The notes: generated by a model not told the origin, from the letters alone. A stretch of 64,000 nucleotides of DNA from Rotaria sp. Silwood1 (GCA_905250075.1 CAJNOP010000120.1:310001-374000); one strand, 5' to 3'; numbered from the stretch's first letter, positions 45,690 through 59,733 are shown. Numbers and translations are program-made.

Positions 45690-48532
45690 TGTTTCTCTCG
45701 TATATATTGTTGATGATCGGATAGAAATGAAAAGGAATCTGAAATAATGTCTAACTTATGAAGGGTATTTATATGTAGATTTATAAGATAGAATCTTAAT
45801 CAAAATGGGTTTCATATTTATATAATTACTTTTCTAAAGATGTTAATAGCGAAATTAGAGATGATACTACCTTATTTTTCAATAGAATCTCATTGAAAGT
45901 AAAAAGAATACGAGTTTTATGTCTACTCATGATTCATATTAGTGTAATCGAAACTTGACGAATATGATGCTGTTAGTTGATGGTAAAAAAATATAAGATC
46001 AAATATATAATGTAAAACTAATGTCCGCATGTGACAATTAGAGAAAGGTGAGTTTAACCTTCATAACTCAACAACGACAATAGTTAGCGACCTGTAGTCT
46101 TTAGCAATGAAAAGAGGAGAACTCCGGACGTCGTTTTATCCGATAGTATATACGATAAAATTATTTTAAATTTCATGATCTTCACATTAGAATACATGAC
46201 AATGGCGTTTCATTACGATGTACTTTTAACTTTCACACACGCTTCTGATAGAGGAACTTTTGATCTATAATCCAAGGAACGATTTCATGAAATTGTATTC
46301 TCATATCTCAATATTGAACAAACGAAATCACGTATCAAAATTTCTTTGTAACGAAACATCGTACTCATAGATTTCTTTTTGATGATTTTGAGAAAATGAT
46401 GGATTTTAGAATAATCTTATCTTCAATAGTATCTAAACAAAAAGACGTCCAAAGTTATCTTGTTTGAATTTCTGAAAATCCACAGATTGTTAACTGTTGT
46501 TGTTATCGAGTTATCGAATTTATACTGACCAATCTTTCATTCTGGTGTGAACATTAGACATTGATTCATATAAACTGATCCAAAAACTTTTTTGAACTAC
46601 AAGAATCTCGGAAGTTCTTTAATTTATCATTGTGTAATTGACAGAATTAAATGAATATAGTATCAAAATGGAAGAAATTTGTAGAAAAGATTGATTAACC
46701 AATATAGTAACACATTTTATCTTCATGAAAAATCAAAACTAACGAATAACAAATGAATTAATTCTATTCTAGAAAAGCAAACTTTCTTGTTAAAATTATT
46801 TCTTTAATAAAAACTATTATTATTTCTCATGTGATTAAAAATCAATCTAAACCTAATGAAAAAGATGAAGATGATATTGATCATTAACAATGAAGAAACT
46901 ATCTTGATAGTATATTTTCCATTAGAAATTTCAAAAAAATGGCACTTTATTGCTTTATTTTAAAATCTTTCAGCTAGAGTACATTGAAGACAAAGCAAGA
47001 TATAAACTTCATAAAGTAAGTTTGAAAAGATTTTCTTGGGCAGGACATATAGTACGAAAGAATTTGCCCTGTACATCTCATATCCAACAAAGAATGATGC
47101 CACTAAAAGCATATATCTATTAACAGTCTATCGATAAATGATTTGATTCTACCTACGAAAGCATGTTTTGAATATTAAATGAGATGAAATTCATGTAGAA
47201 ACATACAAAGTAAAATAGTAAAATATATAATTGGTAGAAAAGTACAAGAAAGGAAATTACGTATTTTGCGTGCTATCGATTGATCAATCTACAATGCAAT
47301 TACATTAAGATGGAAATATTATTTATTCAAAATAATTGATTATGTATTTTGATTTTAAAATAGAGGCTGTCTAGAAAGACCTACTAAAAGAAGAAAATTG
47401 GAATATTATTACTATAGTTTGATCAAATGAATTGATATTTTGATCATTGGTTAAGAAATGTTCATAGTTCATATTCACAAAGTGAACTTTGTTAAAAATT
47501 GTTCTAAGGTATGAATTGTAAGCTTTTATCAATTATGAAAATATTATTCACTTATTCTCTTAGTCAAGAATAAGCTACATGTATTTTTTTCGATTAATAC
47601 TCTACAATAGTGTCGTTCGATATTATATTTATACAATAGATACATGTCTTGTCTTTCATAATTCACGAAAGATTACAGTTCTTTGTTAAATTTATTTACT
47701 AATACTTTAGCATAATACTTGAACATATTTCTCGAATGAATAGGAGCTATGTACACTCCTTTATCAATAGTCAAAAGTACGATGGCGATGTTTAAAATGT
47801 TCTTTGCCGAGTGACTTTATTGATCGACTTAGTTTCCATGATATTCCTTCGAAAAAGAAAATAATTTTAAACTAAAATAAACATATAAATTAAATAAATC
47901 ATGCATATATTCGAAACTTCAATTCCTTGTTATTTCTCAGTATTTTAGAAAAAAAAACCAAATCGACGATACTACTAGTTCGAAATAATGAAAAACAAGT
48001 ATAAAATTCCTATCATATTCATAGTTCTATTCTATTCATTCTTTCATAGCCAGGAATGACCTGATCAGGAAACGGGGGTAAGCCATTGTCCAAAAACTTT
48101 TCATGCATTCTCTTAGAAAAAAACCTGTATATACCCTCTCGAAAAATCGCACCACCCTTCCTATAATGTTAGCTGCCTCAGGCCAGCCCTGTTCCTAGTA
48201 AAAAATACAGATATTTCCTATTGATAATAACCATTTCAGTATCTTCAACATTCAAAGACAGTCTATTTCTTCTTATCTATAACAAGAATCATCAATCATC
48301 GATATAACTAAACACAATTGCAAAAAATCCTATTGGTCAATAATCATTTTAAATGTATATCTTTTATAATTGATTATTTTTTTTTTTTCTTTGCAAACAA
48401 ATTCAAGAAAAGAAGAACAATAATATGAACAAAACAGAAAAAAAATGAACGCGTGCTCATATTGCAATCGACTAGAAGTCAAATGTCTCTCTCAATATAT
48501 ATATATGCACAGATAAATGTATATGTAATTAT
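45690..48532. other. Gene-poor region with possible retroelement and exon relics
   Basis: No intact gene in 2.8 kb. A minor open segment at 46773-46887 follows a TTCTAG and ends in an acidic tail and stop. At about 46990-47090 the phrase LKRFSWAGHIVRKN resembles the RxRWxGHVxRM motif found downstream of reverse transcriptase in some LINEs, with no surrounding intact frame. At 48050-48195 there is a GC-richer patch of unknown origin. Confidence 0.4.
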
Positions 48533-49974
48533 CTATTTATTATTTCCATTGGTAACATATTGATGAGGATGTTGATGAGAAAGATGCGGATTATTTTCTT
48601 TTTTAACACTTGGTACCGATGGCCATGATGATGATGATGCATCATTTGTTGACATAGCATGTGGATGATGATTGTGTCCACTACTACCATGACTTGTTGC
48701 ATTAGCTTCTAGTTTAACATTAGGATCATTAAGTGATTTAAAATTATTTTCTTTTTTCCATTTCATACGACTAAAATAGACAAAAGAAGAGTTTTTTTTT
48801 TTAGTTAAATTTTTATTTTTTTATTTTTTGCTTACCGATTTTGAAACCAAATCTAGAAAGAAATTTAAAAAAGAAAGAAAAAAGATAATCACACATAAAA
48901 AAAAAAAGGTGAAATAATATGAAAAAAATTTTCTTTACTTTGATTTGTCGTTCAGTTAATGCAAGACTATGAGCAATTTCAATACGTCGTCGGCGGGTTA
49001 AATATCTGTGAAAAAAAAAAATTCAAATTCTTTTTTTTTTAATACTTGTTTTTTTTTTCTCTAAACCTTACTTTGTATAATGAAATTCTTTTTCTAACTC
49101 AAGTGTTTGATGACGTGTATATGTTTGACGAGTACGTTTGTGTTCAAAATTAAATTCTATAGAAATGACGAAGAAAAAGAAAAGACTCTTACAAATCATT
49201 CATTACATTAATAGACAAACAAGATGGTAAGGAAGTTAATCAATTCAATGGATTACATTTATGTCAAGTTTTTATGTTTCCTGCATACGTTATCTATAAA
49301 TCATTTTTCTTTTTCTTTTACTTTGTCTTATTGATTAACTTTCATGATTTCTTTCTTTTTCTTTTTTTTTGCTTTCTTTGTTTTATACCTGGTCTCATCC
49401 ATGGATGTGCATAATAAAGCATTGGATTGGTAACTGCCATAGAAAAACTTGATAATTGATGATGAGGATGAGGATGAGGAGGTGGCATTGCTGTTGGAGG
49501 AATCATGTCATTGCCTGGTGTTGTTATTGATGATGATGATATTGGTTCAGATTGTTTCCATGATGATGTACCATTCGATGGTGGTAAAAGATAATCATTG
49601 GTTGGTTGATGTTGTTGAAGATGAAGTTGTTGTTGTTGTTGTTGCTGTTGCATATGATGATGATGATGCGATGTTGAACTCGAAATTGATGCAGCTGCTG
49701 CTGCTTGCATCATTGTAAAATTAGAATATGTATTCATAAGTTGATCTTTATTGGTTGAAGGATTCGGAAATGCTATTCGATCAAATGTTGATGAAAATCC
49801 TCCTCGATTATAATCGGTATCATAAAGAAATGATGTTGAATTATTAACATCATTATTTGTTGTTTGTTGATCAACATTTGATGATGATCCTGTATTATTA
49901 TTGTTATTTGTTGTTCCATTGCTTGAAAAAAGATCATTTGTTGATGTTGATGATAGACTGAAATAATTATTCAT
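48533..49974 (-). CDS. Central-class Hox homeobox transcription factor (Antp/Lox5-like)
   Basis: Five exons: 49974-49389, 49156-49072, 49005-48939, 48852-48836, 48770-48533; 330 aa, frame continuous. The first exon is rich in Asn, Ser, His and Gln runs and ends with the hexapeptide-type AHPWMRP (YPWM motif, PBC-cofactor contact). The homeodomain spans about 201-260: [60 protein letters not shown]250 and N251 (positions 50 and 51) are the DNA-specificity residues. The sequence is of the Antp/Scr/Lox5 group; [10 protein letters not shown] after it is faintly Lox5-like, but the orthology is not certain. Three introns cut the homeobox, at homeodomain codons 24, 46/47 and 52. The fourth exon is a 17-nt microexon coding IWFQN. 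No other Hox gene is within reach, so any cluster is broken or wide. Confidence 0.92.
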
Positions 49975-52900
49975 TGTCTTGTGTAATTATCGTTAGTTTT
50001 ATATATGTAGAAAGAGAAAAATTTATTTTTTTTTTTTGTTGTTGTTGTAATATAGTCGTTGATGAGGTCAAATAATAATATTGCCCATAAAAAAGTTCAC
50101 ACACATTCAGGTCAAAAGATGGATGATAGTAGTTAATGTTAAGAAATAAAAAAACTCAAAACAGCCACTAATACCCGGCCATAATAATAAAGCAAAAAAA
50201 GAAGAAAAAGAAGAACGTGTTTAAACGACAATTGAAATGAATATGGAGGCAATGATCGACAGCACTTTACAATGATTTGTTAGGAGGAAATAACTTCTTT
50301 CTATCGTTGGTTGGAAAAAAAACGAGAGCGAGAAAGAGAGAAAGAAAAAAAAATGAGAGAAACCAGAGAATGATATCTTTCTCTTTTTCTCTCTCAATAG
50401 ACATGTTGTTGTTTTTGCTCCAGTAGCATTATCGTTAGATGAGATGATGATATTTTCGAGCCATTCGGAAAGCACACATACGATAGAGGAGAAAAGAAAA
50501 AGGACAAGCATAGAAATTTAACGGAATTTTTTCTCTCCTTTTGTGCGTTTTATTTTTTTCAGTTCAACCAATCAATACAGTTCTTTCGTTTGATAGGTCC
50601 GAATAGACATATACTTCTGTTCTCTCATAATTTGTCTCTCTTTCTATATATATATATTTTCTTTTTTTTTTCTTTTTCTCGGTCTCTCGTTTGCTATCGT
50701 ATTGCATTGATCATCAATATATGCATACGATGTCCCCGAAGAACGATTGCTCATTTTGTCATCACCCTGCGGAGGTGCACCACACTATAGATAGAGAATA
50801 TATGTGCGACTAATTTTGTGTCCCTCTTGTGCTATCATAGGAGAAAAAAAAGAAATCATGCAAAACACATACACATAGATCAAATAGATGTATGCATGTG
50901 CACATATATTTGATAGGACGAAGAAGAGAAAAAAAAGATGGGCACATATAGATAGACTGTAAACCTTAAAAAGAAAAGGTGTGATTGTAAAATATTCTTT
51001 TACTCTTCGTTTTTTCCCCATATTTAGATTGCAATCACTATCAATTTAACGTTTAGATTTTTTTTTCTTGCTTTAATGATCATTCTTACTTAGTCTATGT
51101 CTTGATATATTTATATATACATATACATATGAATTGAAATGGATCTTTTGAATAAATACCGACTGTATTGTTATTCTTTTCAACAAAAAAGAAAATAGTC
51201 ATGATGACTAGAAAGTGAAAACAAAAAAACAAGTGAAAAGTAATGTGTTATTGATTAAAGTATAAATCAATGGAAAAAGATGACTATATCGAATCGATTG
51301 ACCTTATTTCAATAGTTATATTGAAATCAAAATTTTGAATGATTGATATATATTATGCATTCAACTGAAAATCATCGAACGATAATTTTTATTGAAATAT
51401 ATTTAGTGCGATTTGTAAAACAAAATCGAAGAATATTAATCTGATTCATACTTGTCGAAAATACTCATGTCTGATTTTTTTTCAAGTTGGATGCTGTCAT
51501 ATAAAGTGTCATATTATAAAATAGTCATAAACGAATAATCACAGAGCCGAAGCAGTTCTTTTTTTTTTTCTTTTTGAATCAAATGATGATGATAAAAAAC
51601 TTAGTAATTCAAATCGTCGGCCACTTGGCCTTTCGATCTGTATTAGAGTGAAGAAGATCGACCTTTTTTCTCACATAGATATGTGAAGATCAGACTTTAT
51701 ATCAGCCATGTTTTTATAAGAGAATAGTGACGTGATAAGCATATGTATATACGTATTTATATATAAAAGAATGTCATATCGAAACAAATTCAAGCATTAC
51801 ACCAAACAAATTAAGAAAAATCGATCAGGAAGTTTTGTTATATATGTTTGTTCTTTTTAGATTTTAACACTTAAATTTATTCTTAAGATTAATTCAATTG
51901 AACCATATATACTAAAAAGACATCTCTTGATCGTTAACAATGTGTTCTATCTAATGGGAATTTGATGACGTCGATGACAATGTCGGTGGAACCGACATTC
52001 GGCATTTGTTTTTGATCATGTTGTCATCGTTTTGTTTCTACCTGTACTATTCATTACGCTTGTTTTGATCAATGAAGTGTTAGTAGTGTTATAGATGAAA
52101 CTACTTAGTTAATGAAGAGTGAGAGAGAGAATTTGTCACTGTCGAATATATCTAAGGAAAATATTCTTAAGGATGACCAATCAGTTTATAGCAATATAGA
52201 ATAAGTTATAGAGATAAAAAAAAAAGAAAGAAAGAAAGATATGCTTGTCTACTAATAAATAATAGTACTTCTATAATCGGCATCATCTGCATAGTTGTTA
52301 TATATGGCATGTGTTTCTTCTTTTTCTTCTTTGAGATAGTATTCTGTCATATTGATTTCTCGGACACGTTTTAAGTTATTCTTTTTTCAATCATAGAAGA
52401 GTCTGGTTTCAAAAAACAAATGTATCAAAGTGAACTTTCAGTTCAATGAATAAATATATTCTTTCTTATCATTAATATATACATAAAAATGTTCTATAAA
52501 TAAAATTCAAAAACTATTCATATTAAAATTGAGAGTCATTGGTATGTAGAATTTTAATGCTATATTCTCTCTCTTAAAAAGAAAAATTAAATAATAAGAT
52601 ATATAAGTCTCGCTTCATATGATTTTGTTTTTTATTGCTATTTGTCAACTACAATATCCCGACAACATAGTACAAATAAGACTTAATGATGTGTGTTCTT
52701 ACGTCAATCGATATCTATAATCTTTTGTTATATGACTATCATTCAAATTATATCTTATACGAAATAAAACAGTTCATATAAAACTGTTTGTCATTGCTTT
52801 CTATTATAATTTGAAAACTTCTAAGTAAATACTACCTGAATTTTGAAGAAAAAAATATAATATGTTGAAATATCTAGTTATTGTCGACGACAATAATAAA
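49975..52900. promoter_or_regulatory. 5' flank of the Hox gene
   Basis: No gene supported. Purine and pyrimidine tracts (50,300-50,700) and short TA repeats occur. Donor-like sites on the minus strand are not convincing. Probably promoter, 5' UTR and enhancer sequence for the Hox gene, by position only. Confidence 0.35.
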
Positions 52901-55226
52901 TGATGATCGACTATTCGTAGACAAGGTATGTTATATATATATATACGTATGTATGTGTACAAAATAAAAAAACGAGAGAAAGCAGAAGGAGAGAAATGGT
53001 CTCCATAAAAATAAATATATCATATTATTGAGCAATATCAGTATCGCATTAAAGCCTCACTAATGGATTCCTCCCTTTTATATATTGTCGCTTATAAGTA
53101 GTGTTGTCTGTTTGTCAGAAGAGAGAGAGAGAGAGAGAAAAATGATGAAGGATGACACAAATGATAAGAATAACAAAAAATAAATGCAAATTCTGATTAA
53201 TAAAAGGTTTTTCTGAACAATTTTTCTTTTGTTTTAATATATTTGGCTTGAAATGGTCACCACCCGCTGTTGTTTGTTCTTTTTGTGTTATTTTTTTTTA
53301 TCGTTTTTCTCACACATATGCACAACCGATTGGTTTCTATGACATGCACCCGTTATCGGTCAAATGCAGACGATTCGACACTTTCCAACTGCTGTTGCCG
53401 TTCAATGGCCCTATTAAACTTTTTCACTCACATCCGTTTGATCAATCAGATGCTACTACTTTTCTTTCTTTTTCTTCTTTCTCTCCACAGGGGAAGTGCT
53501 TATCCATTATTATTGGCAATATGTTATTCTAATTGTGCGCATATGAACAGTATACATTTATGATTAAACAATCAACAAATCAAAGTTATCTGATCGTTTC
53601 CCATTTTCTGTTTCTATCGGAATGCTGTACGTGTGAAAGATAAAAACCAATTGTTTTTTTTTTCTTGTTCTTTAAAAAGTTGTTACAAAATCACGTTGAC
53701 AATTATAATATAGCTTGAAGGAGATAGTAATAAAGCTACCTTTTTTTTTCTTCTTCTCATAAAATGTTCTTTGCGCACGAGTGATAACTCAACTTGTATG
53801 TTGTTTTATATTTTATAGAGTTTGCCTGTCTAAATGATGTTGTTGACGAAGTTTTTTTTTCGTGATGGTTTCTAATTACCCTTGGCCTGTGTGTGTGTGA
53901 AGGCCATAAAACAAGGTGAACTCACTGTATATATATATATATATATATATATACGTGAATGTAGGGCCAAAAGGCTAAATAATTCGACAAATGTATGTGA
54001 GGTGTGACACATGATTCGTTCTCTCGGGGATATGTCAATCGAGCGCGTCGTTTGCCGTATATGAGAAAGAGAGTAAAAGAGAAAGAGAGAGAGAAGATCA
54101 AGCAACAATGAATAAAAAGAGAAGTAAAGCTTCCGTTCAATGAGCCTCATCTGAACATTAGATGACGTTTTAACGGCTAAATAGTTGCCTCACATACAAA
54201 ACGAACGTATTGTGACTATGCCAGTTGTTGACCATTTTGAAAATGACGACATATGAAAGAGAATCATCGGGACGTACAATGGTTGGTTGAAAAGAATATG
54301 TGACAATTATATTTTTTTTCTCATCAAACATAGGTTGTTTTGATTTGTTTAAGTTTAAAATACATTTCAAGAATAGTATGTTGAAGTCACCAGTTATGTC
54401 GAAAAATTATTGATATTCTTTATAATATAAAGATTTAACAAAACTGAATCATTGTTGGTTAGCTAAAAGATTTTCCTTTTGATAATATTAAATTTCAAAC
54501 AAGTTCAAATAAACTCAAAATATCTTATCGAATATTTCGATATTTTTTTCTTTTAATTTGAATAAATGCAAAAAAAAACTTCGTTTTAGAGTTGTTCGAA
54601 TTTTAACTTTCATTGTGTTTAAAAATCACATATAGGATACTGATAAAGTCAATGATCATATTCATTGAATATTTTTTTTAAATACTTTAAAGATAGAAAA
54701 TAAAACTGCACTATTTATCAGTGGGCATCCATTATTGTTTTTTTCTTGGAGAAAAATTTTACAGTGAGGAAAGTTTTTCATTTTAGCAGCAAATTCTGCA
54801 TCTCTGCATTTACTAAATATACTTAGAATTCAAATATAGTCAATCATGATCCAGCACAGTATAATATACATTTACATTCAATACTATTTTAATTATAATT
54901 CTTCCTCTCAATTGTTTATCAGTAGAAACAGAAGGAGCTTTCCATGAATTAGAACTCATCCTTGAATTTATATCAATAGTTAGATCATCATTTGTTAGAG
55001 TAAAATTAAACTTTCAATAAAAATAATACATGTAGAAATATTTTAAATAAGTAATTTATTTCCCATATACAACTAGATATGTTAGTCGATATCAACGATA
55101 GAAATTTATTTATTGAAGTTTTAAAAAGAATGTTTTTGGGATACATTCAATAATAGGGGTTTTTTGTTTTATTTTCCTAACTACTGATTTATTGTTAATT
55201 TATGATTGAACATATTTTTTCATGGA
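52901..55226. other. Intergenic between Hox flank and threonine dehydratase 3' end
   Basis: A locally GC-richer stretch (53,240-54,150) has overlapping short frames on both strands with no recognisable protein. It includes a TA microsatellite at 53928-53953. From 54,400 on it is plain AT-rich. No gene supported. Confidence 0.4.
53928..53953. repeat. TA dinucleotide microsatellite
   Basis: Thirteen uninterrupted TA units. Confidence 0.9.
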
Positions 55227-57420
55227 TTATTGATAAAATTTAACATCCTCATAATTTTCAGATATGATCTTCGTTACTTCATCAGCATGTTCACTATCAC
55301 GTACTTCCAATACAACTTGAATCTATCAATGAAAAAATAGAAAACAACTAATCAATTTAAAAAATTAAATTACTTGAACTGAAAACATATCCGATTTAAG
55401 CCAAGCTCGTTCATGATAAATATCTTTAACACTAGCACCGGCTGTACTAAATAATTTGCACATTTGTGCCAATGATCCCGGACGATCACTTATTTAAAAC
55501 AAATCATAAATCAAGAATAATTTTTGAGAATGAAATCTTTTTTATTTTTACCTAACAATTAACCAGACTTTTAATAAACGTTTATCAGCAACAAGACCAC
55601 GTTCAAGTACACGACCAAGTACAGTTGTATCGATATTACCACCACATAATGGTATTACTACTCTGAAAAAAAGAATAAAGAATAAAAAAACAAAACTATT
55701 GAAATTTTATTTTTGTAATTTCATCTTACTTTTTTCCTTTCAATTCTGGTAATAAACCTTGTAAAACAGCTGCTAGACCTGTAGCACCAGCTCCTAAATA
55801 TTAGGGAATGTTTAAGAATAAAATTGAACAAACAAAAACTTAAATATTACCTTCAACAACAGCTTTTTCCATTTCAACCAAACGTAATATAGCTATAGCA
55901 ATATATTCTTCACTAAAATTTAAACTATTATTATTTTCTATTTACTTTGATGTATACCAACCTTACAGAAACAACTCTATCAATCAATGGTGCTGCTGTT
56001 GCATAAGCATTTCCACCAACCAGAGAAACAGCAAGACCATCGGCTAGTGTCGAATGACATTCTGTAAAAACAGGTCGACCAGCTGTAAAACAATATTCAG
56101 ATACATATATATTTATCAAAGACGTACAATCATCTTCAATTACCTTTCATTGCTGCTTTAAATCCAGGTGCACGTTCAGATTCAGCTGAAATAATTTGTA
56201 CACGAGGATTAACCGCTTTCACAGCCGCAGCTAGACAAATAATATTTACTTATAAATATATTTAATAAAAAATCATGAAAATGTATATTTTACCAACGCC
56301 AGCTAAAAGACCACCACCACCTTAAAATAACAACAAAAAATAATTAATATCAATTTTAGTGGCCATTGAAATACCTGTAGGTACAATAATAGCATCAACA
56401 TCTGGAACTTGATCAAGAACTTCAAGACCTAGACTTCCTTGACCAGCTAAGATATGTGGATGATCAAAACTAAAATTGAAAGAACAATAAACAATTCGAA
56501 ATAATGATCTTGTTTTACCCATTAATATATCGTAAACCAAATACTTTGGCCAATTTTAATGCTAATCGTTTTGACTAGAAGAACAAATATAATAACATAA
56601 TATTTTTGTTTATCTATCAAATTATTTACTTCAGCTAAATCGATTCCCTTAACAAGAACAACAGCTCCAAATGATTTGCAATTATTTATTTTCATAATTG
56701 GTGCATGTCGTGGCATAACAACCACAACAGGTATACCCAATTGTTGACCATGATAACAAACAGCTAAAGCATGATTACCTGCACTAGCTGCAATTACTCC
56801 TCGAGCTTTTTCTTCCTAATCATAATCAAAAAGAAAAAGAATCTTAAATCATATTACCAAAAGAACAGAATAACAAACCGGTGGTAAAATCATTAAAGTA
56901 TTTCTTGCACCTCGTTCTTTAAAACTACCTGTATGTAATAAAAAATCTTTTTTAAAATACAAACTCATGCCAGCTAGTTTTGACACATGTGAACTCTATA
57001 CATAGAAAGGAAGAAAACCAAAATCTATCGCGTTTCGAAAATATTACTAATGACATACTGTACATGGTGTTTTTGGAACACCATATTTAATACGATATGC
57101 TGCAGCAGCTACTTCTTCAAAACGGACTATACGAGGCATTTTTGGATCACACCATTCATCATATATATCCTCTTCACTTATTTCTAACATTGATAAACTA
57201 TATTAGATAATAATATAATGAACAATTTTTTTAAAATAGAAATCAATTATATTTACTCAAGATTTTTTATATCCTGATCTAATTTCTGGTGACGTTCTTG
57301 TAAATCAGTGTCAGAAAAATATCGTTCATCCAGCATTGTCATTCGAACTAAGAAATAAATATAAATGTTAACTTGATTACAATTAAAATTCGTTTTACTT
57401 GACGCACGTTTTTCATTCAT
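55227..57420 (-). CDS. Threonine/serine dehydratase (PLP fold II) with C-terminal ACT domain
   Basis: Fifteen exons: 57420-57399, 57347-57257, 57197-57059, 56995-56879, 56815-56630, 56574-56519, 56469-56375, 56320-56294, 56230-56144, 56082-55962, 55912-55851, 55793-55730, 55662-55552, 55488-55374, 55322-55227; 462 aa, frame continuous. The PLP lysine is K110 in TGSFKERGARNTL. SAGNHALAV (134-142) holds the substrate carboxylate; PTGGGGLLAG (234-243, partly in a 27-nt exon) grips the PLP phosphate. CGGNID (362-367) precedes an ACT domain (about 387-462: KVWLIVSDRPGSLAQM ... ENYEDVKFY). The architecture is that of catabolic threonine ammonia-lyase with one ACT domain, which makes 2-oxobutyrate and ammonia. 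Vertebrate serine dehydratase and serine racemase lack ACT. The N-terminal 60 residues are an extra charged helix with no clear targeting signal. One donor uses GTTGGT. Confidence 0.9.
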
Positions 57421-59733
57421 GATTGTTCTTATATTGGTGAGGTGTAGTTCTTGTTGTACTAAAATTTATTTCGATATGCGATTATTTTATATAAGAAAAT
57501 AACAAATACTAAAAAAGTAATCTCTTATATAGTGAAGGGGAGAGTATGTTCGTATACTTGAAAAAGAAAATACTTCATAGTTCTAAAGGTGAATTAACTA
57601 TTTAATCAAATGCGTAAATACATTAGTTATATACAGACGCTTTTTTTCGAGTGTTTTTTACTTACCGTCCTGATCAATACCAAATTCCATTTTAAATCTC
57701 CTGTACCAAGTTTTTCATAATGTATAAACATAGGCATAACTCTCTACCTAAATATTAGAAGGATTATTTGAAATATGATATATTATCTATAGAAAAGAAA
57801 CTAAAGAAGTAATCCTTAATGTCAAAATGCAAATTCGCTAGTAGATAGAACAACTATACACATATTTACTTTACAAGAACGAAGAAAATACCAGGTACGA
57901 TACACACATACAAATACCTTCTATTAATACCTTGTATTCTGTATAGTATTTAACCAAACAAATTTTTTTCAATGTAAAGTCTTTATACAAAAAAAATATT
58001 TTTATAGAAAAAAAAACTACAAATTACGTGTTCATATCATTATTTTATATATGCATTTGATTTTGAATATTAATCTTGCTTTCTATACTCTCACAATCAG
58101 AACAGCAGCCAATTTATCCATATTAACAAAAACATGGGGTTTTTTTTTGAATAGCTTGTTATATATGAATAAATAGAAATTTAGGTTTTTTATTTTTATC
58201 TTACAATAAATTAAATATGAAACTTACAGAAGAAGAAAAAATTTGTCGTAATGATTTAGTGGTAAATAGAACTCCATAAATTATATATTATTAATACAGA
58301 ACGTTCTAAAAGTTCGAGCAAACAATGAACATTTCAGAACGATAATTTCAATCAGCGGAAATGACTACAAAACAGGTTATTTTTCTGCATTAATTTTCAC
58401 AGTACCTTTCTTTATCTGTCATCGATTTTTATGAGCAATTTGTTTTTTTTTCCACAGAAATCGGTCATTCTTTCTCACATGATTTCTACCACCGTTTTTC
58501 TTAGACTTGATGTGTATGACTCTTGAGCTTTTGAAAATATTTTTCAGTATTTTTTGAAGTATTTTCACAAATCTGTTATGAAAAGTTTTATTCAAGATGT
58601 TTCTGATACAATATCTGTGCTGATCAACGTCATAATTACAATAACTCTAGTAGTAATTCAATTTATTCTTTTCTGCCTTCTTTGTACAAGTGTAAAACAA
58701 AAACTGCAAGTCGAATGTAGTAAAAACAGATAAAATAATTAATGTATTAAAACTATGTTTCATTGCTCTTGAATAATAAATCGATTAAGTTAATAATATT
58801 TGTGAACATATACCTGGATGAAACATTTTTATAACATGAAAATGATTTCAACACATATTTTATGTAAAAAAATTTTTTTATTTGAAAAAATTGAATTAAG
58901 GTATTAAAAATGAAACAAATTATTTTAAAAAACTATCATTGATGACATTATATCAAATAAAATTTTAATTGAGTATTGAATGAAACTATAACAATCTCAT
59001 ATAAATATCTTGAAAAATTGAGCAACTTTTCAGCGCATTTATATATATATATATAGTATTTATATTTCCATATAGTTCACAAAGTATACAGATTGAAAAG
59101 TCCATCCTCAAGCTCTATCGTTATCTGTCAGCACGGACGAGTACTAAGTCCATATTTTCAATGCGCTAACCGTATATTTTGAGTAACAACGTTTAGTGCA
59201 CGTGTTGTGAAATGTAAATGTGTACTGCATAAATACTAAGTGTACGGTCACGCGGAATGCACCCAATGATCGACACAAGAAAAAGATCTTGTTTTTTTGC
59301 ACTAAAATTCTATTAGTTGAAACTTTAGTCAATCAGAAGCTTTCAATACTTTTATACCCATAAAAACGAATAAAATAATTTGATGATATAATATCAATAA
59401 AAATGAACCATTTTTAATAATAAATAAAAATTTCATGCTATCTATTCAATATGTTCAATCAATTAAATACACCATAGCACTGAGTCATCATCGTATCAAT
59501 GTTATTCATATTTATTTTATTTGGTCATTGGCCGCATCGTGTCATCTTAGTCGGTAGTTTGTTTCATTAGTTATCTTTTTCATTTTGTCTCTCATTTATT
59601 TAATCGATTAATCATAGCATTTCATTCTTTAATTCTTTTCATTGAACAGTTCGATAAACATTTTTGTTCTTCTTTTACATTCCAAAGTTCATTGACTTAT
59701 TTTTAGATATAGAAAAAAAGAAATACATAAAAC
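57421..59733. promoter_or_regulatory. Divergent region between threonine dehydratase and BCAP31
   Basis: 2.3 kb, no coding gene. A minus-strand donor-like site (GTAAGT, about 57660-57665) preceded by GATCAGGACG suggests an untranslated first exon of the dehydratase. Near 59,100-59,300 the sequence is richer in GC with no readable gene. TTTTTAG just before 59707 could be a 5' UTR acceptor for BCAP31. Confidence 0.35.

Noticed and set aside
53248..53563. Overlapping plus-strand frames of 94-97 codons
   Set aside because: They overlap in different frames, have no splice logic or recognisable motif, and sit in a locally GC-richer stretch where long chance frames are expected.
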